Shown: positions 35,949 through 45,562, counted from the first letter of the stretch. The stretch is 64,000 nucleotides of DNA from Bacteroides pyogenes (GCF_014196225.1 NZ_JACIDI010000010.1:62001-126000), one strand, 5' to 3'. Translations and numbers: made by a program. Notes: generated by a model from the letters alone, not told the origin.

Positions 35949-38138
35949 TTATTTTCTGAATCGAACAGTCAGGCTGGCATAAAAAGCCCTGCCCGGTGTA
36001 ACTGTAGCATAAGGCTTACTTGAATTCCAAGGACGGTCGTCTCGCCAATCGAACAAGTTTTCCACCCCCAACCCTGCGTTGAGTATGAGATACTTCAGGT
36101 TGAACGTATGACCGGTGTTCAGGTCCCACAGCATAAAACCGGAAGAATGATAATCGTACGTCTCGGAATATCTCTGTCCCTGTCCGCGCCCTACCATATT
36201 GATGTTCAGTCCGTACAATCCCCAGTTCTTAGCCCATTGGGCATTCACATTGCCCGCATATTTGATGCTCTTGTCGAGCCTTTTCCCCGTAATCAGGTTC
36301 TTTCCGTCTATGAGCGAATATCCGGCGCCGACATTGAATCCCAAACCGAGATAAGCGTTAACATTCACATTCGCCCCTTTGACGCGCACTTTATGAAGGT
36401 TGGCGCGTTGCTGCACGGGCGCGTCGAATGTTCCGTACTTCGCAGCCTCTTCATCGCTTATCGGAAGATACCAGAGCATATTCTTCACATTATTGAGGTA
36501 ACCTGTCAGAGAGGCTGAGAACCATGCCTTTGTATATTCCATGTTTAAAGTGAAGTTTTTGCTCTCTTCGGGATCGAGTTCCAGGTTGCCGATGGTGTAG
36601 CGATTCTCTTTCTTCGAATAGTTCGTTCCGTATATCTGCGAAAGTGCCGGAGTGCGGAAGCCTGTCGCAAAAGAGAACCGGGTACGGAACGCTCCTTCCT
36701 TATACATCAAAGAAGCGGTGGGCGTAAAATGGTCGCCGAACGTTTCGTTGTAGATGTATCGCATGCCGATAACCGCTTCGAGGCCTTTGGTAATCTTCCA
36801 TTCGTCTTGTGCGTACAATGCCAACGTATAAAGGGTTTTATCAGACACCTTATCCGACTCGCTCGTCAACTTCTCGTCCAGATATTCCAACCCGGCGGAC
36901 AGCTTGTTCCATTCGTTCAGCTTCACGATGCTTTTGATATTTCCCCGGTAAAGCGTCACTTCTTTGCGCGTTTCCTTATCGCCTACCTTAAACTCTTTGT
37001 CTTCCTTTATATAGTCATAAGAAGATTTATAGTTGTCCGAATAAAAGTCAGCGTCGATATATGCCCGCTTATTCACCATATACTTCATTCCGAATCCGTA
37101 CGTATAGTTGGTATGATAAAGGTTGTACTTATATTCGCTTACCGGACGCTTCGTCAGGAAGTTATAATACGAGCCTTGAGCGTACAAAGTCGTGCGGTTG
37201 TTCGGCGCAAAAGAGAAGTGCTGGCTCATAGTATTGGCATAGAATCCCGTAAAAGCCTGTTTGTCGGTAGGTTTCAGTTCCGTCTCCTTAGTTTTCTTGT
37301 TTACCGTTTCCGCCATCGGATTCAGTTGCCAGCCCTCAGACTGCTGCCGCCGATAGGAGGTATATGAAGAAAACTTTCCGGCATTCACATCAAGATTCAC
37401 CGATTCGGTGAAGCGTCCGTGGTTGCTTACCCGTGTCGTACTCGAAGCGTCGACGGAATTTCTGCTGTCGTCGGTAATAATGTTGACAACACCCCCGATG
37501 GCATCGCTGCCATACAAGGCGGATGCCGAACCGTTCAGTATCTCTATCCGCTTTACATTGGCCATATCCACCCGCATCAACGCGTCGTCGCCAATCATCT
37601 TCCGGCCGTTCACTAAAATCAATATATAGTTGCTGTTCAAGCCGTTGATGAGCATCTCCGTCCCCATGCCGCTGGTGGAAAAAGAAAACGAAGAAGTCAG
37701 TTTGGTCAAAGCCTCCTCCAACGTCCCGATATTGGCGTCGCGAATATCTTTTGCAGTGATTACATTCACCGGAATGGGATTGTCCGCCATTCGCCGGTGC
37801 GTTCCGGTTCCGGTAACGACTACCTGACCGAGGTTGTTATGGCTCTCCGTCATTCGGAGCACGACATTCGCCGCGCTCCTGGAAGTGGAATAGCGAAGCG
37901 GTTCGTAGCCCACATGGGTAATTCGCAACGTTTGCTTGCCGGCGGGCAAGTCTTTCACCGTAAACTCTCCTTTCGCATTTGTCGTTCCGCCTTTCAAACT
38001 ATGATCCGCGCGAACATTAACACCCGCCAAAGGCTCTCCTGTCTCGGCATCCAGCACACGTCCTTTCACTGTGACCTGAGCCGACGCCACACAACATACA
38101 AAGGCCAACGAAAAGGCCCAAACTGTCTTTTGCAACAT
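35949..38138 (-). CDS. TonB-dependent receptor with carboxypeptidase-like domain
   Basis: The 729-residue protein has a signal peptide (1-20, ASA-Q). A CarboxypepD-reg-like domain follows (VTVKGRVLDAETGEPLAGVNV, about 21-105), then the plug (GQVVVTGTGTHRRM, IGGVVNIITDD) and a barrel ending FYASLTVRFRK. It is the first gene after the cobalamin riboswitch, which makes a cobalamin or corrinoid receptor the best call. It shares plug wording with the second receptor (33183-35252), so the two are paralogues. No SusD homologue follows. Confidence 0.9.
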   Translation of the reverse strand: MLQKTVWAFSLAFVCCVASAQVTVKGRVLDAETGEPLAGVNVRADHSLKGGTTNAKGEFTVKDLPAGKQTLRITHVGYEPLRYSTSRSAANVVLRMTESHNNLGQVVVTGTGTHRRMADNPIPVNVITAKDIRDANIGTLEEALTKLTSSFSFSTSGMGTEMLINGLNSNYILILVNGRKMIGDDALMRVDMANVKRIEILNGSASALYGSDAIGGVVNIITDDSRNSVDASSTTRVSNHGRFTESVNLDVNAGKFSSYTSYRRQQSEGWQLNPMAETVNKKTKETELKPTDKQAFTGFYANTMSQHFSFAPNNRTTLYAQGSYYNFLTKRPVSEYKYNLYHTNYTYGFGMKYMVNKRAYIDADFYSDNYKSSYDYIKEDKEFKVGDKETRKEVTLYRGNIKSIVKLNEWNKLSAGLEYLDEKLTSESDKVSDKTLYTLALYAQDEWKITKGLEAVIGMRYIYNETFGDHFTPTASLMYKEGAFRTRFSFATGFRTPALSQIYGTNYSKKENRYTIGNLELDPEESKNFTLNMEYTKAWFSASLTGYLNNVKNMLWYLPISDEEAAKYGTFDAPVQQRANLHKVRVKGANVNVNAYLGLGFNVGAGYSLIDGKNLITGKRLDKSIKYAGNVNAQWAKNWGLYGLNINMVGRGQGQRYSETYDYHSSGFMLWDLNTGHTFNLKYLILNAGLGVENLFDWRDDRPWNSSKPYATVTPGRAFYASLTVRFRK

Positions 38139-38217
38139 TTTAATAATAAATAGAAATCTGAATTAAATTAATAGTCATGTTCTTATCCCCGAGAACAAAA
38201 TACCACATTTTTATTTT

Positions 38218-38376
38218 GGCAGGTTTCCTGACTTCATCCCGAAAGTCCGCCTTCCCGTACGAGTGACAGTGGCAGTAGTGAACTTTCGACAAACGGATGT
38301 TACAGTAGCGGGCACTGTTCCGGAATTTCACCGGATTCCCTTTATGCACAGCCGGACGGCTGTGAACATCACCAAA
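38218..38376 (-). promoter_or_regulatory. Cobalamin riboswitch
   Basis: On the minus strand the B12 box AGTCAGGAAACCTGCC lies at 38218-38233. Upstream are the conserved core elements GAATCCGGTGAAATTCCGGA and ACAGTGCCCGCTACTGTAA, the P-stem TTCACAGCC/GGCTGTG and the GGGAAGG segment. It controls the TonB-cobI-TonB-CbiK-CbiK transcript and should lower expression when adenosylcobalamin is high. A GTTCT/AGAAC hairpin between the box and the start codon (about 38179-38196) may belong to the expression platform. Confidence 0.95.
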
Positions 38377-38382
38377 ACGGAA

Positions 38383-38390
38383 CAAAAATA
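38383..38390 (-). promoter_or_regulatory. -7 element of the riboswitch transcript
   Basis: TATTTTTG on the minus strand lies just upstream of the riboswitch 5' end. No good -33 TTTG is seen at the usual distance. Confidence 0.5.
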
Positions 38391-38484
38391 AGGGTTTTAA
38401 TTCGTATCTCATAACATATCTAAAAATATTTTCAGCAAAGCGAAAAATAGACGGAACGACCTGTGTCAAAACTAATTATTATTG

Positions 38485-38492
38485 TATTTTTG
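38485..38492 (+). promoter_or_regulatory. -7 element of the cbiG/cobM-cbiJ/cbiD operon
   Basis: TATTTTTG lies 40 bases before the ATG at 38533. The resulting leader is too short to hold a second riboswitch on this strand. Confidence 0.5.
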
Positions 38493-38532
38493 CAGGACTA
38501 CATATTCTCATTGATAACGAATCAGCATTAGA

Positions 38533-40362
38533 ATGAAAAAGAGTATCCGAACAGCCATTGTCGTTATTTCCGAAGCGGGACTTCCCGTAGCCGAAACAAT
38601 CCGGAGAGAACTGGGCGATTCTGTCATATATATTAAAGGAGAAGTGGAAGGGTGCGAGCCGGTGAGTTCGTACAGCGGCTTCATGAAGGCGCATTTCGCC
38701 GACTTCAAATCGATCGTGTTCGTCGGAGCATTGGGTATCTGCGTAAGAAGCATCGCCGACTGCATACGGAATAAGTATGCCGACCCGGCGGTAATCAATG
38801 TGGACAGCACGGGGCGCTTCGTTATTCCCGTTCTTTCGGGACATATCGGCGGCGGCAACGAACTGGCGCGTATCATTGCCGGCATAACGGGCGGTGAGGC
38901 TGTGGTAACCACCCAAAGCGACAATCAGGACTTGTGGGCATTGGATATGTTGGCTTCGCGCTACGGATGGAAAACCTCTGCCACTCCTGCCGAGATGAAC
39001 CGGGCGATCTTCCGTTTCGTGGGCAAGCAAAAGACTGCCCTGCTGTTGGAATGTAAGGACAAGGGAACCGATGAACTCGAACGTACCTGTCCGGAACACG
39101 TAGATATCTATTATCAGTATGAAAAGATACCGCCTACCGGATACGAACTGCTGATTTCGGTAGGTCCCCGGGAGCGAACATCAACCGTTCCTGTCCTTTG
39201 TTTCTATCCGCAGGTGCTGCATATCGGGGCAGGATGCAGGAAAGACTGTTCGCCCGCAGGCGTCGGTTCGTTCGTGAAAGAGACATTGCGGAAAAACGGG
39301 CTTTCGCCATTGGCGGTAAAAAGCGTATCGACTATCGAGTTGAAAAAGGATGAGCCGCTGATAGCCGAACTTCATAAAGAGTTTGCCGGCAGCGAGCTGG
39401 CCATCTACCGGGCAGAAGAACTGGCGGGAATCGAAGTGCCTCATCCGTCGGATAAGGTCTATGAGGTGACCGGAGTGTACGGAGTGGCGGAAAGTTGCGC
39501 CATCCACGCTTCGGAGGGCGGCAGGCTACTGATTGGGAAACAGAAAGGTGTGCTTTCTGAAGGCAACCATTTTACGTTTGCCGTGGCTCTCTCGGCAGCA
39601 AACGACCGCAATAACGGGCACATCGAAATAGTAGGAGCCGGACCGGGAGACCCGGAACTCATATCGGTTCGGGGAAAGAAAATGCTCGAAAAGGCAGACC
39701 TTATTTTATATGCCGGCAGTCTGGTGCCCCGCGAACTGACACAATATGCCAAGCCCGGAGCTACGGTACGCAGCTCCGCCGACATGACACTGGAAGAACA
39801 ATTCGACCTGATGAAGAAATTCTACGATCAGGGGAAATTCGTTGTCCGCCTGCATACCGGAGACCCGTGCATATACGGTGCTATCGCCGAACAAATGGCT
39901 TTCTTCGACCAATACGGAATGAATTACCACATCACTCCCGGCATCTCTTCTTTCCAAGCTGCGGCTGCTGCACTGCGTTCGCAATTCACCATTCCCGAGA
40001 AGGTGCAAAGCATCATCCTCACCCGGGGAGAAGGCAGAACACCGATGCCTGAAAAAGAAAAACTGCATCTGCTAGCACGCTCGCAAAGCACGATGTGCAT
40101 CTACCTCAGCGCCGCCATTGCAGAACAGGTTCAAGAAGAATTGTTACAGGCTTATCCGCCCGAAACACCGGTGGCAGCCTGCTACAAGTTGACGTGGAAA
40201 GAGGAAAAGATATACCGGGGACAGTTGAAAGACCTCGCCCGGATTGTGAAAGAGAATCATCTGACGCTCACGACCCTGCTGGTTGTGGGAAATGCCATCG
40301 ACCACAGGGAAGGGCTTTCACGGCTTTATTCGCATGAATTTAAACACTTGTTCCGCCCATGA
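38533..40362 (+). CDS. cobM: Fused CbiG (cobalt-precorrin-5A hydrolase) and CobM/CbiF methyltransferase
   Basis: The 609-residue protein joins two consecutive corrin-ring enzymes. Residues 1 to about 350 are CbiG (FVGALGICVRSIA at 63-75, VLSGHIGGGNELAR at 100-113, VGSFVKETL), which opens the delta-lactone and releases acetaldehyde. Residues about 362-609 are precorrin-4 C11-methyltransferase (VGAGPGDPELISVRGKKML, LHTGDPCIYGA, TPGISSFQAAAA). CobM makes the substrate of CbiG, so fusion couples the steps. The next gene overlaps by four bases (ATGA), so the two are translationally coupled. The operon diverges from the riboswitch operon and is not under that riboswitch. Confidence 0.95.
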   Translation: MKKSIRTAIVVISEAGLPVAETIRRELGDSVIYIKGEVEGCEPVSSYSGFMKAHFADFKSIVFVGALGICVRSIADCIRNKYADPAVINVDSTGRFVIPVLSGHIGGGNELARIIAGITGGEAVVTTQSDNQDLWALDMLASRYGWKTSATPAEMNRAIFRFVGKQKTALLLECKDKGTDELERTCPEHVDIYYQYEKIPPTGYELLISVGPRERTSTVPVLCFYPQVLHIGAGCRKDCSPAGVGSFVKETLRKNGLSPLAVKSVSTIELKKDEPLIAELHKEFAGSELAIYRAEELAGIEVPHPSDKVYEVTGVYGVAESCAIHASEGGRLLIGKQKGVLSEGNHFTFAVALSAANDRNNGHIEIVGAGPGDPELISVRGKKMLEKADLILYAGSLVPRELTQYAKPGATVRSSADMTLEEQFDLMKKFYDQGKFVVRLHTGDPCIYGAIAEQMAFFDQYGMNYHITPGISSFQAAAAALRSQFTIPEKVQSIILTRGEGRTPMPEKEKLHLLARSQSTMCIYLSAAIAEQVQEELLQAYPPETPVAACYKLTWKEEKIYRGQLKDLARIVKENHLTLTTLLVVGNAIDHREGLSRLYSHEFKHLFRP

Positions 40363-42167
40363 TACTGATATTCGGAGGAACAACGGAAGGACGAATCGCC
40401 GCCGAAACAGTCGACGAAGCGGAACAACCATTCTTTTATTCCACACGTGGAACGCTTCAGGAAGTCGAAGGACGGAACATGGTACGGCTCACCGGGGAAA
40501 TGAATCGGGAGGAAATCACATCGTTTTGCAGGGAACACCGCATTCGCCTGATTGTAGACGCCGCGCATCCGTTTGCCGCGCAACTGCATGCCAATATTGA
40601 CGGTGCGGCGAAAGACACAGACATCCAAGTCGTACGTCTCGAACGTCTTTATCCTCAATTGCCGGAAGACATCATCCGGTGTGAAAGCTTCGACGAGGCG
40701 ATTCTGCGGATGAAGCGTGACGGAATAAAGAAACTGCTGGCGCTCACAGGCACGCAGACCATCGGCAAGCTGAAACCTTTCTGGCAGGAAAACGACTGCA
40801 TCTTCCGCATTCTTCGCAGGGACGAATCGGTAGAAACGGCTCTCCGGGAGGGATTCCCCAAAGAAAAGCTGGTTTTCTACCAACCCGAAGAAAGCGAAGA
40901 GAAGATACTCGAAGAGACAAATCCGCAAGCCATCATCACCAAAGAGAGCGGTCGGTCGGGAAGATTCGTCGAGAAGATAGAAGCTGCCGCTAAAGCCGGC
41001 GTAAAAATATATGTGGTGAAACGTCCGCCAATGTCGGAGAGTTTCATCACCGTCACCGGCAAACACGGATTGCGGCGGGCCATCGAGCAGCGTGTACCCG
41101 GTTTCTATCCGTTACGCAGCGGACTCACGACGGGAACATGCGCGACAGCGGCATCGAAAGCGGCGGCGCTCGCCCTGATAGACGAAGTTTTCCCAAAGGA
41201 AGCGGAAGTGACCTTGCCGGATGGAGAGCGGATTTCAGTTGCCATCGATCGCGTAGAAAAGACAGATGCGCAGACGGCCCGGGCAGAAGTCGTAAAGGAT
41301 GCGGGCGATGATCCCGACGTCACGCACGGGCACCGGATTATATCCACCGTGAGCTTCTCCGACGAACCGGGTATTCATTTCCTTCAAGGAAAAGGAGTCG
41401 GCAGGGTGACGCTTCCCGGATTGGGACTGCCTGTCGGTGAGCCTGCCATCAACGTGACTCCCCGCAACATGATTGCCGGCGAACTGACGGCCATCTACGG
41501 AGGAGGACTCGATGTGACAATCAGCGTCCCCGATGGCGAAGAGCTTGCCAAAAGGACCTTCAATCCCAAATTGGGCATTGTGGGAGGCATTTCCATTATC
41601 GGAACATCGGGCATAGTCCGCCCGTTCTCATCGGAAGCATTCGTGGATGCCATCCGCCGCGAAGTGGAAGTAGCCAAAGCCATCGGTGCGGAACGACTGG
41701 TAATCAATTCGGGAGCCAAAAGCGAGAAGCACGTAAAAGCGATTTACCCCGATCTTCCCCCGCAAGCGTTCGTGCATTACGGAAACTTTATCGGCGAAAC
41801 GCTGAAAATAGCCGAAGATACGGGCTTTCAAAAGGTAAGCATGGGCATTATGATCGGGAAAGCCGTGAAGCTGGCGGAGGGACATTTGGATACGCACAGC
41901 AAGAAAGTGGTGATGAACAAGGAGTTTCTGAGAAAGACAGCCTTGGAAGCGAGGTGTTCGTCCGCCACTATGGACTTGATCCGGGATATGACTTTAGCAC
42001 GCGAACTTTGGAACATCCCTGTGCCCGAAGAGAAGGATTCATTCTTCAATAAGATTGTAGCCTTGTGCACTCGCCACTGCCAATCTATTCTCCCCCATGC
42101 CGAACTTACATTGCTTTTGATTGACGAAGATGGAAAAGTTTTTAATAAAAAAGTCTCTTCCCAATAA
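40359..42167 (+). CDS. cbiD: Fused CbiJ/CobK reductase and CbiD methyltransferase
   Basis: The 602-residue protein has an N-terminal precorrin-6A reductase (MILIFGGTTEGR, DAAHPFAAQLHANI, LLALTGTQTIGKLKPF; about 1-245). A C-terminal cobalt-precorrin-5B C1-methyltransferase follows (YPLRSGLTTGTCATAASKAA from about 250, GIVGGISIIGTSGIVRPFSSEA). These are the next two steps after CbiG in the anaerobic pathway, so the two-gene operon encodes four sequential activities. CbiH, CbiC, CbiE/T and CbiA are not in this window. It ends 13 bases before the converging AraC-type gene, with no visible terminator between. Confidence 0.95.
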   Translation: MILIFGGTTEGRIAAETVDEAEQPFFYSTRGTLQEVEGRNMVRLTGEMNREEITSFCREHRIRLIVDAAHPFAAQLHANIDGAAKDTDIQVVRLERLYPQLPEDIIRCESFDEAILRMKRDGIKKLLALTGTQTIGKLKPFWQENDCIFRILRRDESVETALREGFPKEKLVFYQPEESEEKILEETNPQAIITKESGRSGRFVEKIEAAAKAGVKIYVVKRPPMSESFITVTGKHGLRRAIEQRVPGFYPLRSGLTTGTCATAASKAAALALIDEVFPKEAEVTLPDGERISVAIDRVEKTDAQTARAEVVKDAGDDPDVTHGHRIISTVSFSDEPGIHFLQGKGVGRVTLPGLGLPVGEPAINVTPRNMIAGELTAIYGGGLDVTISVPDGEELAKRTFNPKLGIVGGISIIGTSGIVRPFSSEAFVDAIRREVEVAKAIGAERLVINSGAKSEKHVKAIYPDLPPQAFVHYGNFIGETLKIAEDTGFQKVSMGIMIGKAVKLAEGHLDTHSKKVVMNKEFLRKTALEARCSSATMDLIRDMTLARELWNIPVPEEKDSFFNKIVALCTRHCQSILPHAELTLLLIDEDGKVFNKKVSSQ

Positions 42168-42180
42168 GGGAGCAGACTGC

Positions 42181-43071
42181 TTATGCGATTGACTTCTTCA
42201 CATTCCTGTTTCTATACTCTTTCGGAGAAAGCCCTGACAAGCGCTTGAAAAATTTACTAAAGGAAGCCTGATCGTTAAAGCCCAATGTATATGTAATATT
42301 TTGTATGTCGGCACTGGAACAAGAAAGCATCTTCTTTGCATCTGAATAAAGGAGTTCGGATATGTGATCATAAACAGTCTGCCCGGTTTCCTCTCTAATC
42401 ACTCTGGACAAATAAGCTCCTGATATAGCAAGGCGTTCGGCATAAAAAGATATTCTGTGTTCTTGCCGGTAATACTCAAACAGCAGTTTTTTAAACTCAT
42501 TACAAATAATATTTCGCTGAGAAACGGAAGGATAAGCATCTTCAATGCTCAATAAGAGCATGTCTCCTACATACAACATAAAGGAATCACACAAATGACG
42601 GTAAATTCCTTCTTTATGAGAAACATCCTCATCGGGAGAATCATGAAAAAGCCCTATTATCTTTCGCAAATAATCGGCTATATTATCTTTCAGATGTAAT
42701 GGGAAAGAAGATTTGGAAGTAAATTCACACAATTTACCGTACAAATATTGGCTTGAAGACAAGCTATAGAAAAAAGAAGAATCGAGCATGAGGCAAAACA
42801 TCGAATAATCGCCGCTAAAGTTCTTAATACTCATTTCCTGTACAGGAGATACGGATATTAAATCATTCTTACCTATTACTGCGGTATTATTCTGCAGATC
42901 GCAAAGAGTAGCATTTCCTTCCGATACCAATAAAAAGAAAAATCCTCCCTTACATGTCATTTCCTGCGGAAGTTCTCTATCCTGACCGTGGATACAACCA
43001 ACATACAATAACTTATCGAGTATACAACTGTCTTCTTTTTGTTTCAGATATTGGTCTAAATGAACATTCAT
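42181..43071 (-). CDS. AraC family transcriptional regulator
   Basis: The 296-residue protein has an N-terminal ligand-binding/cupin-like part (about 20-150) and a C-terminal double helix-turn-helix (about 195-290). That part contains the usual pattern FYAERLAISGAYLSRVIREETGQ and ITYTLGFNDQASFSKFFKRLSGLSPKEYRN. It diverges from the nitroreductase-pirin pair across 307 bases, the typical position of a regulator for those genes. Inducer unknown. Base composition is more AT-rich than the cobalamin genes beside it. Confidence 0.92.
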   Translation of the reverse strand: MNVHLDQYLKQKEDSCILDKLLYVGCIHGQDRELPQEMTCKGGFFFLLVSEGNATLCDLQNNTAVIGKNDLISVSPVQEMSIKNFSGDYSMFCLMLDSSFFYSLSSSQYLYGKLCEFTSKSSFPLHLKDNIADYLRKIIGLFHDSPDEDVSHKEGIYRHLCDSFMLYVGDMLLLSIEDAYPSVSQRNIICNEFKKLLFEYYRQEHRISFYAERLAISGAYLSRVIREETGQTVYDHISELLYSDAKKMLSCSSADIQNITYTLGFNDQASFSKFFKRLSGLSPKEYRNRNVKKSIA

Positions 43072-43097
43072 AACATCTTAATATCACAATCATTACA

Positions 43098-43129
43098 CAA
43101 AAGTAACATTCTGTTTCGTATTAAACAAA
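43098..43129 (-). promoter_or_regulatory. Promoter of the AraC-type gene
   Basis: TACTTTTG (43098-43105) and TTTG (43126-43129), both on the minus strand with 20 bases between, match the consensus. Confidence 0.7.
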
Positions 43130-43170
43130 TCTCTGCACGTATTTTACAATAGAGCATAAAAATAAATACG

Positions 43171-43178
43171 TACCTTTG
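43171..43178 (+). promoter_or_regulatory. -7 element for the nitroreductase-pirin pair
   Basis: TACCTTTG matches TAnnTTTG; no good -33 is seen, as expected for an activator-dependent promoter. It implies a leader of about 200 bases (43185-43378), in which I see no gene or known RNA. Confidence 0.5.
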
Positions 43179-43378
43179 CGTCACGAAAGTTTAGCATCTC
43201 ATATGATCAAATATTTTCATTAGAAGTATCGATAAAAAGACATTCTATAGTCTGCGTGATGAAAAATATTTCAGCCTATATCGTAGAGAAGCAGGCTTTT
43301 GAATAACAAGTATTATAAACATCTGCTGAATGAGAGATATTGAAATCTCAGGTTGAGCTAAAATTAATCATTATAACT

Positions 43379-43981
43379 ATGGAAAGAAATTTTAAAGAAG
43401 CGCTAAAGCACCGGAGAAGTTATTATCACATTACAAACACTTCTCCCATCTCTGACGCAGAGATCAAAGAAATAATCGATTGCGCGGTAACCAACGTACC
43501 CTCCGCTTTTAATTCGCAATCTACACGCATCGTGCTGTTGCTTGGGGAAAATCATAAGAAATTATGGAATATTACCAAAGAGATATTGAAAAAGATTGTG
43601 CCTGAAACCTCTTTTCCGGCTACAGAAGCTAAAATAGACGGAAGCTTTAGAAGCGGATACGGAACAATTCTCTTTTTTGAAGATAAGAGCGTCATAGAAC
43701 ATTTGCAAAACTCTTTCCCTTCATACAAAGATAGATTCCCGATCTGGTCGCAACATACATCCGGAATGCATCAGTTAGCTATTTGGAGCATGTTGGAAGA
43801 CAAAGGTTTAGGGGCCTCTCTACAACATTACAATCCATTGATCGACGAGGCCGTACAGAAAGAATGGGGAATTTCTTCCACATGGGAATTGATTGCCCAA
43901 ATGCCTTTCGGCACTCCGACGGAACAACCCGGTGAAAAAGAAATTAAACCGCTTGAGCATCGCATCCTTGTTTTTAAATAA
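43379..43981 (+). CDS. Nitroreductase family oxidoreductase
   Basis: From ATG at 43379 the protein has 200 residues. The frame opens upstream at a TTG, but that start lacks support. Family features are ERNFKEALKHRRSYYHITNTSPISDAEI (N-terminal FMN-contact arginines), VPSAFNSQSTRIVLLLGE and GLGASLQHYNPLIDE. The C-terminal half resembles the YdgI/Frm2-like subgroup that lacks the long loop. It probably uses FMN and NAD(P)H; substrate unknown. Pirin follows 11 bases after its stop, a pairing consistent with a response to redox-active or aromatic compounds, and the AraC regulator diverges. Confidence 0.88.
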   Translation: MERNFKEALKHRRSYYHITNTSPISDAEIKEIIDCAVTNVPSAFNSQSTRIVLLLGENHKKLWNITKEILKKIVPETSFPATEAKIDGSFRSGYGTILFFEDKSVIEHLQNSFPSYKDRFPIWSQHTSGMHQLAIWSMLEDKGLGASLQHYNPLIDEAVQKEWGISSTWELIAQMPFGTPTEQPGEKEIKPLEHRILVFK

Positions 43982-43992
43982 ATAAGTATACA

Positions 43993-44862
43993 ATGAAGAA
44001 AAGAAAAGTAAACCAAATAGTAAGAGGACAACAATCCATTGATGGCGCAGGCGTACGCTTGCGCCGAGTTTTGGGCCAACAGACCATACAGGCATTCGAC
44101 CCGTTTCTAATGCTTGACGGCTTCGACTCTACAAATCCGGAAGATTATATAAAAGGTTTCCCGTGGCATCCTCACAGAGGAATGGAAACCGTAACCTACC
44201 TCATCAACGGCTCGATGGAGCATAGCGACAGTTTAGGGAATAAGGGAATCATCCACGATATGGGATGTCAGTGGATGACGGCCGGTTCGGGAATCATTCA
44301 CCAAGAGATGCCTTTTTCATCTCCAAGAATGCTTGGATGTCAACTTTGGATAAATTTGCCGGCTAAAGATAAAATGGCTCCCCCTGCATACAGGGAAATC
44401 AAAAAAGAAGATATCAACGTAGTAAAGGAAGAAAACGCGACCGTCAGAATAGTTTCGGGAAGCTATCGAGGGAATCACAGTTCGTTTGAAGGAGAATACA
44501 TCAAAGTAACTTATCTGGATGTAGAGCTTTCGGCCGGAAGCGTATGGACGTATGGGGAAATTCCGAACGATCATACACTGTTTATATATTTATTGGATGG
44601 AACACTTGCCGCCGACGAGAAGTTGAAAGATTTCGAAAAGAAAGGTTGCGCCGTACTGTTCAGAGCTTCAGAATCAGAAGAGAGCGAAAACGAACCGATA
44701 CAGGTCAAAGCCGGAGATGAAGGAGCACGTTTTGTATTATTGGCAGCCAAACCTCTGCGCGAAACTGTCAGCTGGGGAGGACCTATTGTGATGAATACGA
44801 AAGAAGAAGTGCTTGACGCTTTTCAGGAACTAAAAAACAACAGCTTCATTAAACACAAGTAG
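43993..44862 (+). CDS. Pirin family protein (bicupin)
   Basis: The 289-residue protein has the pirin N-terminal cupin with metal ligands in FPWHPHRGMETVTYLI, MEHSDSLGNKG and GIIHQEMP. The conserved DPFLMLDGFD precedes them. A C-terminal cupin contains ARFVLLAAKPLRETVSWGGPIVMNT. Bacterial pirins include quercetin 2,3-dioxygenases and redox sensors; which applies here cannot be told. It forms a two-gene unit with the nitroreductase and is followed by a strong hairpin at 44990. Confidence 0.93.
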   Translation: MKKRKVNQIVRGQQSIDGAGVRLRRVLGQQTIQAFDPFLMLDGFDSTNPEDYIKGFPWHPHRGMETVTYLINGSMEHSDSLGNKGIIHDMGCQWMTAGSGIIHQEMPFSSPRMLGCQLWINLPAKDKMAPPAYREIKKEDINVVKEENATVRIVSGSYRGNHSSFEGEYIKVTYLDVELSAGSVWTYGEIPNDHTLFIYLLDGTLAADEKLKDFEKKGCAVLFRASESEESENEPIQVKAGDEGARFVLLAAKPLRETVSWGGPIVMNTKEEVLDAFQELKNNSFIKHK

Positions 44863-44989
44863 ATCCTCAGCATCAGTATTAATTCATAGTGTCACTCAAA
44901 TTACGTAAACGCCATCAGCCGTAATCTCAAATCCATTCCCGGAGCATATCGGATAAGGCTATATACTACAAGAGAACGGTATCCATAAT

Positions 44990-45034
44990 AATTGGGGAGT
45001 TTTCGCTTTTCACATTAGCGAAAACTCCCCAATT
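44990..45034. terminator. Bidirectional terminator after the pirin gene
   Basis: AATTGGGGAGTTTTCGCT (44990-45007) is the exact reverse complement of 45017-45034 with a nine-base loop. It lies between the converging pirin and NlpE-like genes. Confidence 0.85.
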
Positions 45035-45085
45035 TATGTTTGATAAGGCAATACAGCAAAACGAATCACCTCGTCAATCTTTCAG

Positions 45086-45532
45086 TTATTGTTTCTTCAG
45101 GATATAGTGCTCGGCCAATTCACCGTCGTTAAGCGTACCTTCTTTATCAGACAAGGCAACCGCATTTTCAAGCACTTTGTAATAAGTTTTATCGCCTGAA
45201 GAAGGAGTAACCAATTCAATCACATTTCCTTCAAGCAGATTGAAAGTTCCGCTTTCTTCAAACACGCCGTCTTTCTTTTCCAGATACTCGCTACGCAAAT
45301 CATAAGTAGTATCGTCATTGATCTTCAGCGTAGTCTTGATTCCCGGACAATCCGCACAAGGTAATGTTCCTTCATACGTACCTGCGATATCAGCTACTTT
45401 CACTACGGTTTGCGCATCGGTAACTACAACAACACTGTCTTGCTGTGAAGCGTCGGTTTTCTTTTGTGAACCGGTACAACTTGCCATTGCGAACACAACG
45501 GCTCCTGCCAAAATTAATTTCATTGCTTTCAT
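45086..45532 (-). CDS. NlpE-like copper-resistance-type lipoprotein
   Basis: From ATG at 45532 (AAAGAAAG nine bases upstream) the protein has 148 residues, starting MKAMKLILAGAVVFAMASC with Cys19 lipidated. The N-terminal NlpE domain is clear: IAGTYEGTLPCADCPGIKTTLKIN contains the CxxC motif that senses metal or redox state in E. coli NlpE. E. coli NlpE has a second OB-fold domain that is absent here, so this is a single-domain member. It has its own -7 element. Role in envelope stress is by analogy. Confidence 0.88.
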   Translation of the reverse strand: MKAMKLILAGAVVFAMASCTGSQKKTDASQQDSVVVVTDAQTVVKVADIAGTYEGTLPCADCPGIKTTLKINDDTTYDLRSEYLEKKDGVFEESGTFNLLEGNVIELVTPSSGDKTYYKVLENAVALSDKEGTLNDGELAEHYILKKQ

Positions 45533-45562
45533 AATAATCTTTCTTTTAAAAACGTAATGTGG

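Noticed and set aside
38400-38532. Second B12 riboswitch upstream of the cbiG/cobM operon
   Set aside because: No B12 box or core element on the plus strand; the predicted leader is only about 35-40 bases.
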